Shown piece by piece: positions 1-5,237 of a stretch of DNA of 7,017 nt. Within the stretch, counting starts at the first letter, position 1, and each line of letters begins with the position of its first letter. Below the pieces are notes generated by a model that worked only from the letters and a program-made list of their open reading frames with translations, did no database searches and was not told where the DNA came from. This DNA is from Gammaproteobacteria bacterium (GTDB taxonomy: Bacteria > Pseudomonadota > Gammaproteobacteria > Enterobacterales > Kangiellaceae): contig JABXIW010000298.1 in NCBI GenBank assembly GCA_013372875.1, positions 1 to 7,017 on the forward strand. Reading direction: 5' to 3'. A program made the translations under genes and the position numbers.

Positions 1-239
1 ATGGCAACATGATGAAACTCTAGCCGATGCAGTGGCTGCACAGAATCAATCACTGCGCGAGTACCGCCCATATCCGGATCAAAAAAGGTGATGTCGCTGC
101 CCTCTTCCCACTCCCCTTCGAATTGAGATTGAGGTGAAAATGCCTGCGCCCAACGCTTGTAAAGCTCAGCATCCGTCAGCACTCTCCATACGCGCTGCGG
201 AGTTGCGGTTATTTCTACGTAATAGTTTAATGTAAGCAT
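1..239 (-). CDS. SRPBCC / AHSA1-like domain protein, 5' part only (gene runs off the left edge)
   Basis: The minus strand has an open frame from ATG at 239 to the window edge, giving 79 residues without a stop. It begins MLTLNYYVEITATPQRVWRV and continues with LTDAELYKRWAQ. A beta strand followed by a 'TP..VW..LTD...Y.RW' helix is the usual N-terminus of the SRPBCC (START-like) superfamily, AHSA1 branch. Later 'EGEWEEGSDITFFDP' fits the next strands, where family members have a W..G..... pattern. The family folds around a hydrophobic ligand cavity; roles range from stress-related to unknown, so no substrate can be given. The start is supported by a strong ribosome binding site, GGGAGAG at 251-245, about 5 nt from the ATG. 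The gene lies 100 bp downstream of the transporter gene on the same strand, with no clear terminator between, so co-transcription is possible. The C-terminal part lies outside the window. Confidence 0.85.
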   Translation of the reverse strand, partial: MLTLNYYVEITATPQRVWRVLTDAELYKRWAQAFSPQSQFEGEWEEGSDITFFDPDMGGTRAVIDSVQPLHRLEFHHVA

Positions 240-339
240 GTTTTCTCTCCCTGAACCTTCATTGACGCTAGTTTATTCTCAGGAAAAATCAAATTTGCTT
301 GCGTTTTAAATGCTTATCTCAACTAACTTTTACAAGGCA

Positions 340-1266
340 CTAAGATGTTCTCGTTTGTAACGCCTTGCTTTGATGATGCTTAACCAATACATCCCAGCAC
401 CCATTCAATACCGTCGCGAGCACAATTAAGCCCATGCCCGCGATTTGAGTGCGGCTCATTACATCAGCGAAAAAAAGTGATTGCCACACGGCCGTAAACA
501 ACAAGTTGGTAAAAATCAGTGGTGCAAGTTGAGAGCCGCTACTGGCCAGTTGATAGGCTTTTGCACGAAACACTTGAGTATTGATGATCAACATCGACAT
601 GACTAATAGCCACAGCACACTAGGCTCAACGGATAGTGAGAATGAATGAGCCCCCAACAGTCCAGAGCCATCGTTGATAAGCGCCAAAGGCAGAATAAAT
701 AACGCGGCAAAGCTAAACGCCCAGAAGTTGATCTCTAGCGGCGACATATTGCTTTTGCTGACTTTATACAGCGTCAATTGTGAGCCGGAGTTAAACAGGC
801 CACCGGCCAAACCAAGCAGTAAGTCGTATCGCAAAGTAAATTCGCCTTCCGTTCCAGCCAACAACACCACACCACTAAACGCCATCACAATACCAAAAAC
901 GGTGGACGCACGAATTTTTCCATGCCAGACAAGCTTCTCAATCACAGGCATAAACAACGGGCCTGTAGCAAAAAGGACCACACTTTCGACCAGCGTTAAC
1001 GTTTGAAGAGACGCAATAAAGCAGAGTTGAGACAGACCAATACAAAGTGCGCGTAGCAAAGTGGGCTTCAACTCGGTCGATTTCGGCAGTTTGATGCCTT
1101 TCGGGATCAGAACTAAGAGCAAGATAAGCGCAGGTAAGAAAAATCGCAGAAAGCTGAACATGGTTACCGAAAGCGCCTCAGACAGCTGCTTTGCTAGCAA
1201 GCCCGTAACAGATAAGCTTAATGTAGACATCAACATAAATACGATGGGTTTGTGAACGTGATTCAT
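340..1266 (-). CDS. EamA-family (DMT superfamily) inner-membrane transporter, 10 TM
   Basis: This 308-residue protein is almost entirely hydrophobic, with about ten predicted membrane helices (roughly residues 8-26, 36-55, 70-88, 92-110, 118-137, 149-167, 180-197, 218-236, 247-265, 273-290). It has the two-fold repeated EamA layout, with halves near 9-137 and 149-290. Full length and the basic C-terminal tail (VKHHQSKALQTRTS) are typical of drug/metabolite transporters that exchange or export small metabolites across the inner membrane. The first half includes 'SFLRF' near residue 38, like the conserved 'R' segment after helix 2 of the family. Substrate cannot be read from the sequence. The ATG at 1266 is preceded by AAGGAG with 6 nt spacing, so the start is well supported. 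It is divergent from the LysR gene starting at 1379, a common arrangement in which the regulator controls the exporter. Confidence 0.88.
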   Translation of the reverse strand: MNHVHKPIVFMLMSTLSLSVTGLLAKQLSEALSVTMFSFLRFFLPALILLLVLIPKGIKLPKSTELKPTLLRALCIGLSQLCFIASLQTLTLVESVVLFATGPLFMPVIEKLVWHGKIRASTVFGIVMAFSGVVLLAGTEGEFTLRYDLLLGLAGGLFNSGSQLTLYKVSKSNMSPLEINFWAFSFAALFILPLALINDGSGLLGAHSFSLSVEPSVLWLLVMSMLIINTQVFRAKAYQLASSGSQLAPLIFTNLLFTAVWQSLFFADVMSRTQIAGMGLIVLATVLNGCWDVLVKHHQSKALQTRTS

Positions 1267-1340
1267 TAGATACTCCTTAATTCTCGGAGCATTTTATGAA
1301 AAGTGACTTTATAGAAATAGCGAGTAATATTAACCACTAT

Positions 1341-1357
1341 TGTAAGTAAAACTTACA
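1341..1357. promoter_or_regulatory. Candidate LysR operator (perfect inverted repeat with T-N11-A core)
   Basis: The sequence TGTAAGTAAAACTTACA is a perfect inverted repeat with 7-bp arms and a 3-bp centre. It contains the T-N11-A form (TAAGTAAAACTTA, 1343-1355) known for LysR-type regulators. It lies 21 bp before the ATG of the LysR gene and about 75 bp before that of the divergent transporter. That position suits autorepression and activation of the divergent gene. Binding itself is inferred. No convincing -35/-10 pair for either gene could be fixed in the gap; TAATAT at 1325-1330 is a possible -10 on the plus strand. Confidence 0.6.
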
Positions 1358-1378
1358 CATTGAAAACAGGTTCGTTCC

Positions 1379-2269
1379 ATGCGCAAATTAGTACCATTAA
1401 AATCCATCTACGCATTTGTGGCGGTGGCAGAATCAGGCAGTATGACGGAAGCCGCCCAGCTTCTGAGCGTTAGCCACTCGGCGATCAGCCAAGCGATTAA
1501 ATCTCTCGAAAGCCAAGTAAACAAACCGCTTTTTGACCGAATTGGACGCCATGTGTACCTCAATACGGAAGGCAAAAAATACTACCGCAAAGTCGCGCCA
1601 GCGTTAGAACAAATCGTCGATGCAACCGAAGCACTGATGCACGATCAAAACTCTCAGCGCATTACGCTAAACATGGTGAATTCCTTGGCACTGCATTGGT
1701 GGATCCCACGAATGCCACGTCTTCAAGCCTACGCGCCCCAACTTGATGTACGCCTATCTAACCTTTCTGGACGGTTCAATTTGGAACAAGAAGGCGTTGA
1801 TGCTGCGTTGGTACATGGCAACACTGAAGAGTGGCAAGACTACTATTGCGAAAAGCTCAGTGAAGACGAACTGGTATTAGTGTGCAGCCCTGATCTCATC
1901 GACCACAGCAATCCAGTTAACCTTTCTGACATCTTAAAGACATATCCGCTCATTGAGGTCACGAATGAGCGCAGAAAACACGATTGGCAAGCCTGGTCAG
2001 ACGCGATAGGAGTCGCTCGTCCAAAAAACAAAAAAACCATCACTTTTAATATGTCGATTCAAGCGGTACAGGCAACCACGCGTCGTTTGGGTGTGTTGGT
2101 GACTCACCGTTTGTTTGTGAAAGACGACATCAAGTACGGTCAACTGATCGAACTTGGTGAGCCTGTGATCAATCCTAATCAGCAGCTTTATTTTGTGTGC
2201 CCACCGCATAAGCTCAAGCAAGAAAGCTTTCACCTATTGCGCTCGTGGTTAAAACAAGAATTTGCGTAA
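1379..2269 (+). CDS. LysR-family transcriptional regulator, GcvA-like
   Basis: This 296-residue protein has the normal LysR length. Residues 5-64 form the winged helix-turn-helix: 'FVAVAESGSMTEAAQLLSVS' followed by HSAISQAIKSLES and then 'PLFDR.GR.VYLNTEGKKYY'. A linker helix spans about 66-90 and the periplasmic-binding-like effector domain about 93-293. The opening of the effector domain, 'LALHWWIPRMPRLQAYAPQL', resembles the 'RWLIPRL..F...HP' stretch of the GcvA/AmpR/DsdC-type subgroup. It should act as a tetramer on DNA in the cytoplasm, with a small co-inducer that cannot be predicted. The ATG at 1379 has only a weak ribosome site (AGG about 8 nt upstream), but the domain starts right after it, so the start is sound. 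The neighbouring divergent transporter and the inverted repeat at 1341-1357 suggest it regulates that gene and itself. No clear terminator follows it before the protease gene 87 bp downstream. Confidence 0.92.
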   Translation: MRKLVPLKSIYAFVAVAESGSMTEAAQLLSVSHSAISQAIKSLESQVNKPLFDRIGRHVYLNTEGKKYYRKVAPALEQIVDATEALMHDQNSQRITLNMVNSLALHWWIPRMPRLQAYAPQLDVRLSNLSGRFNLEQEGVDAALVHGNTEEWQDYYCEKLSEDELVLVCSPDLIDHSNPVNLSDILKTYPLIEVTNERRKHDWQAWSDAIGVARPKNKKTITFNMSIQAVQATTRRLGVLVTHRLFVKDDIKYGQLIELGEPVINPNQQLYFVCPPHKLKQESFHLLRSWLKQEFA

Positions 2270-2295
2270 CTGAGCCTGTTACTCAATACGTTAAC

Positions 2296-2323
2296 TTGAG
2301 CTTGGTGAACTCTCGGCTAAAGT
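2296..2323 (+). promoter_or_regulatory. Possible sigma-70-type promoter of the protease gene
   Basis: TTGAGC (2296-2301) and TAAAGT (2318-2323) are separated by 16 bp and lie 33 bp upstream of the protease ATG. Both hexamers match the consensus only partly, at four of six positions. The 87-bp gap has no strong terminator for the LysR gene, so read-through is an alternative. Confidence 0.25.
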
Positions 2324-2356
2324 AAATAGAGTGCGAAAAAACTCAAGGATGAGGCT

Positions 2357-3394
2357 ATGCGATTGTTTCATAGAGTAGTGATTGGGGCTTGTCTCGTTGT
2401 ACCAGCAGTGGGTAATGCCAGTGACGGGTCGGAGCTTGACGAGCAAGGCATTTCAACCGCGATTATTGGAGGCCAGCAAGCGTCTCAAAATCAGCTCCCC
2501 TTCTTTGCTCGGCTAATTTTACACAAAACGGGCGACCGACAATTCGCGAATATTTGTGGTGGTTCTATCGTTAATGATCGTTTCATATTAACGGCCGCCC
2601 ACTGCGTAGAATCCTCGGTTTTTACTGACGGTTGGACAGCGAATGACCTCCGTGTTCTGGTAAAAAATCCAACCATGAACGATGTTTATGTCAAAGAGTT
2701 CAAAGACGTTCGCACTATTACGATTCATCCCAACTATGATCCTAATGACCTATGGATTAATGACTTGGCGGTATTGGAGTTAACCCGACCAATTACCGAT
2801 AACGTTCAGTCCATCACTCTGCCTCAAGATTTTGGCGATTACAGCGGCGAATCGGTTTATCAAATCTTTGGATTGGGACAAACGTCCACGACCGACACCA
2901 ACGGCCCGAACTATTTGCGATGGGCGGAGGTTCAACCGCTTTCTGATTCCCAATGTGCTTCTCTCGTTGTGGGGTATAACGATCAAGAAAACATTTGTGC
3001 AAATGGCTTTCCAGATCGTAGCTATACCGGAATATGTAGCGGAGACTCTGGCGGCCCACTCACCTATCAAGACAGCAACGGTATGTATCAGCAAATCGGG
3101 ATTGTGAGCTACGGCTCATCCATTTGTGAGTCGGCGGCCATTCCGAGCGTGTTCACAGAGATTCTGAATTACACCTCGTGGATAGAGGCAAGAACCAGTT
3201 CAGGGGTCAAAACCGTTTATAACGCAAGCTTAGCAGCCTTAGAGGATTACCATAGCGAAGGTGATTCAGGCTTTGATCCAGAAGACACTAATGTTTCAGG
3301 ATTTAGCGATAACGGCAGCGGCGGTGCAATAGGTGCAGGGTTGTTGTTCTTTGGAGGATTATTAGGGTGGCTGCGACGCAGAAAAACGACGTAA
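2357..3394 (+). CDS. Secreted S1-family (chymotrypsin-fold) serine protease with GlyGly-CTERM tail
   Basis: This 345-residue exported protease starts at ATG 2357 after AAGGA with 7 nt spacing. A signal peptide (1 to about 21, cleavage after VGNA) precedes a short propeptide (22-35) and the mature N-terminus IIGG (36-39). The catalytic triad is complete: His82 in LTAAHC, Asp136 in NDLAVL and Ser231 in CSGDSGGP. Six cysteines fit the three classical pairs: 67-83, 200-214 and 227-257. The S1 pocket position equivalent to trypsin Asp189 is Gly225, the 216 equivalent is Gly253 and the 226 equivalent is Ser264. Arg/Lys specificity is therefore unlikely, and an elastase- or chymotrypsin-like preference is inferred. 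The catalytic domain ends near 280. An acidic Ser/Gly-rich linker (283-318) leads to a GlyGly-CTERM tail: SGG at 321-323, a hydrophobic segment 324-339 and RRRK. In vibrios such tails are processed by rhombosortase on proteins leaving through the type II secretion system, as for VesB. It converges with fliJ, 37 bp away. Confidence 0.93.
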   Translation: MRLFHRVVIGACLVVPAVGNASDGSELDEQGISTAIIGGQQASQNQLPFFARLILHKTGDRQFANICGGSIVNDRFILTAAHCVESSVFTDGWTANDLRVLVKNPTMNDVYVKEFKDVRTITIHPNYDPNDLWINDLAVLELTRPITDNVQSITLPQDFGDYSGESVYQIFGLGQTSTTDTNGPNYLRWAEVQPLSDSQCASLVVGYNDQENICANGFPDRSYTGICSGDSGGPLTYQDSNGMYQQIGIVSYGSSICESAAIPSVFTEILNYTSWIEARTSSGVKTVYNASLAALEDYHSEGDSGFDPEDTNVSGFSDNGSGGAIGAGLLFFGGLLGWLRRRKTT

Positions 3395-3418
3395 CGTTTC
3401 TCTTTACTAGATAAAAAT

Positions 3419-3449
3419 AAACGCAAAACGCTTACAACGTTTTGCGTTT
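3419..3449 (-). terminator. Rho-independent terminator of the flagellar operon, overlapping the fliJ stop
   Basis: A perfect 12-bp inverted repeat (3419-3430 and 3438-3449, arm AAACGCAAAACG) encloses a 7-nt loop. Read on the minus strand, the second arm ends in GCGTTT and is followed by ATTTTTATC, a good U-tract, so it should stop transcription leaving fliJ. Read on the plus strand it is followed only by CACGCG after the TTT, so it would be weaker for the protease gene, although the gap holds no better terminator for that gene. The stop codon of fliJ (3434-3432) sits in the loop. Confidence 0.85.
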
Positions 3450-3872
3450 CACGCGAGAGTTGATGATGTCTTCAATCAGCTTTTGCTCTTTTTTGGCTTT
3501 CTCATAATTTTGCTTGGTACGCCATCTCTCTAATACCTTTTCCAAGCCTTGAACGCGAGCGTGTTTGTGTTCTAACGTTTTTTGTACTGATGCACATTCG
3601 GCTTGCATCACCGCTTGTTCTTGCTCGTGGTGACGAAGCATTCTTTGCAGCATCTGATCAACGCGGTTGAAGTTCATCAACGCCGCGCTATTCAAAGACG
3701 GAGAGGACAACGCCGATTGACCAGCGTGTCCTTTGAGAGCTGAAAGTTGTTGCAATTGCGTTGAAAGATGATTGTGACGCTGACGCATAGCGTCGAGCTG
3801 TTGCCCGACCCTATCACGCTGCTTTTCTTCCATTTGTTGCAGTTTTCCGACCGCTTTAAGTTTGGCTTTCAT
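3432..3872 (-). CDS. fliJ: FliJ, flagellar export apparatus stalk/chaperone-escort protein (probably lateral system)
   Basis: This 146-residue, highly charged protein is about the size of known FliJ (near 147). It is predicted to be nearly all alpha-helical coiled coil, with a first helix about 1-45 (MKAKLKAVGKLQQMEEKQRD...) and a second about 70-138, joined by a Ser/Ala-rich turn (48-66). FliJ resembles the gamma subunit of F1-ATPase: it sits in the centre of the FliI hexamer, contacts FlhA and recycles export chaperones. Similarity at sequence level is weak in this family. The call rests on size, coiled-coil character and its place straight after fliI, 15 nt from the fliI stop. The ATG at 3872 has only a distant ribosome site (GAGAG, 11 nt away), so coupling to fliI translation is likely. 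It is the last gene of the operon, with a terminator hairpin covering its final codons. In the polar cluster fliK would be expected next, which favours the lateral set. Confidence 0.88.
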   Translation of the reverse strand: MKAKLKAVGKLQQMEEKQRDRVGQQLDAMRQRHNHLSTQLQQLSALKGHAGQSALSSPSLNSAALMNFNRVDQMLQRMLRHHEQEQAVMQAECASVQKTLEHKHARVQGLEKVLERWRTKQNYEKAKKEQKLIEDIINSRVKRKTL

Positions 3873-3887
3873 CGCTGCATTCGCTCT

Positions 3888-5237
3888 CTACTGTGCGCCT
3901 TGGAACATTTGAGCCAGCTCAGTCAAACTGGTGGTGTAATCCACCGCCTCGTTCGCTGATTGCTGTAAGTAAGAACGCAAATGCGGATACATCGACACAG
4001 ACTGATCCAACTCAGGGTCCTGACCCGGTTGATAGCCACCAAGCGGCAGTAACTCTTTCACCTGAAGGTAATTGGAGTACATTTGGCGAAAGTTGTTTGC
4101 GATGGTGGAATGAGCAGGTTGCGTACAAGTGCTCATACAACGGCTGATAGAAGCATTGATATCAATCGCCGGATAATGCCCTTGTTCCGCCAGCTGGCGC
4201 GACAACACAACGTGTCCATCCAAAATGGCACGAGCAGAGTCCACGACTGGGTCTTGCTGATCGTCGCCTTCCGCCAGTACAGTGTAAATCGCCGTTAAGC
4301 TGCCATGAGGGTTTTCACTGTTACCCGCTCGCTCTAATAGCTGCGGTAACACACTGAATACCGAAGGCGGATAACCGCGCGACGCTGGCGGTTCCCCCAA
4401 AGATAACGCGATTTCACGTTGAGCCATCGCGTAACGCGTTAGGGAATCCATCAACAAAAGTACATCTTTGCCTTGATCTCGGAAATACTCCGCGACGCGG
4501 TGACAAAGCAGTGTCGCTCTAAGTCGCATCAATGGTGATTCATCCGCAGGCGCAGCAATGATGATGGCTTTTTCTCTCGCTTCTGGCGTTAAGTTGCGTT
4601 CAATAAACTCACGAACTTCTCGACCACGCTCACCAATCAAACCCACCACAATGACGTCCGCTTCCGTGTTTTTGGTGATCATCCCCATCAACACACTTTT
4701 ACCTACACCACTGCCCGCCATTAGACCAATACGCTGACCTTTACCGACCGTCAGCAAACCGTTGATCGCACGAACGCCAACATTAAGCGGCGTATCGACA
4801 GGACGACGTTTAAGGGGGTTGATCGGTTTAGGTTCAAGTGAAACACGATCGCCCCCTTTAAGCGGAATGCCGTCATCCAATGGCTCGCCTAAGCCGTTCA
4901 CCACGCGTCCCATCCACTGAGAGCTGAGTTGCACGGTACTGTCGCCGTCTAATGGGATCACCTTCGCACCTGCAAACAAACCGCCTAAACGGCGGATTGG
5001 CATTAAGTACGCAACGGTATGATCGAAGCCGACCACTTGTGCTTCGATCATATCGCCTTCGGCGGTTTCCACTAAGCAACGTTGCTCAAGCTTAAAACGA
5101 CACCCAACCGCTTGTAACATCAAGCCGTTCACTTTAATCAAGCGTCCGGTTACTCGCGCAACGGGAATAGAATCAAGCGATGCTAATGCATCGCTCAAAC
5201 GCTCACTTAATAGTTCGTGGCTTAATGTACTACTCAT
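3888..5237 (-). CDS. fliI: FliI, flagellar type III export ATPase (probably lateral system)
   Basis: This is the cytoplasmic ATPase of the flagellar export apparatus; it forms a hexamer on the FlhA/FlhB gate and energises substrate delivery. Numbering from ATG 5237 (449 residues), an N-terminal beta-barrel domain covers about 20-90. The ATPase core begins with INPLKRRPVDTPLNVGVRAI at 139-158 and has Walker A GSGVGKS (175-181, Lys180). Catalytic Glu207 lies in GLIGERGREV, Walker B is DVLLLMDS (258-265, Asp264), and the arginine-finger candidate is Arg366 in INASISRCM. The motif MAQREIALSLGEPPASRGYP (271-290) is diagnostic of FliI and its type III secretion relatives. An in-frame TTG at 5249 would give 453 residues, but ATG 5237 has a GAG ribosome site at 7 nt and is preferred. 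Its ATG overlaps the end of fliH (ATGAGTAG, 8 nt), implying coupled translation and fitting the FliH-FliI complex. Confidence 0.96.
   Translation of the reverse strand: MSSTLSHELLSERLSDALASLDSIPVARVTGRLIKVNGLMLQAVGCRFKLEQRCLVETAEGDMIEAQVVGFDHTVAYLMPIRRLGGLFAGAKVIPLDGDSTVQLSSQWMGRVVNGLGEPLDDGIPLKGGDRVSLEPKPINPLKRRPVDTPLNVGVRAINGLLTVGKGQRIGLMAGSGVGKSVLMGMITKNTEADVIVVGLIGERGREVREFIERNLTPEAREKAIIIAAPADESPLMRLRATLLCHRVAEYFRDQGKDVLLLMDSLTRYAMAQREIALSLGEPPASRGYPPSVFSVLPQLLERAGNSENPHGSLTAIYTVLAEGDDQQDPVVDSARAILDGHVVLSRQLAEQGHYPAIDINASISRCMSTCTQPAHSTIANNFRQMYSNYLQVKELLPLGGYQPGQDPELDQSVSMYPHLRSYLQQSANEAVDYTTSLTELAQMFQGAQ
4812..4858 (-). other. Long imperfect hairpin inside the fliI coding sequence
   Basis: The arms AAGGGGG (4812-4818) and CCCCCTT (4852-4858) pair perfectly. 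Inside them GATCG (4821-4825) pairs with CGATC (4846-4850) and GTTT (4826-4829) with AAAC (4841-4844). This leaves small bulges (TT, G, A) and an 11-nt loop, for 16 base pairs in all. It lies in codons for about residues 127-142 of FliI. No U-tract follows on the minus strand, so it is not a terminator. A function is not shown. Confidence 0.4.

Noticed and set aside
240..339. Promoter, terminator or small RNA in the gap before the SRPBCC gene
   Set aside because: The gap is AT-rich and has a short CAAATTTG palindrome (290-297) and TTGATT-like hexamers, but no correctly spaced promoter or stable hairpin with a T-run.
674..1255. Plus-strand open frames inside the transporter gene
   Set aside because: They lie antisense to a full-length, well-started EamA gene and have no ribosome sites or recognisable domains.
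2270..2356. Terminator for the LysR gene
   Set aside because: Only weak stems are present (CTCAA 2282-2286 with TTGAG 2296-2300), without a T-tract.
2780..3107. Open frames of 81-104 residues on both strands within the protease gene
   Set aside because: They overlap the protease gene, which has an intact triad and signal peptide; the overlapping frames look random and arginine-rich.
3384..3399. Short stem AAACG-ACGTAA-CGTTT at the protease stop codon
   Set aside because: Only five pairs, two of them G-C, with no run of Ts after it; too weak to call a terminator beside the 12-bp stem at 3419-3449.
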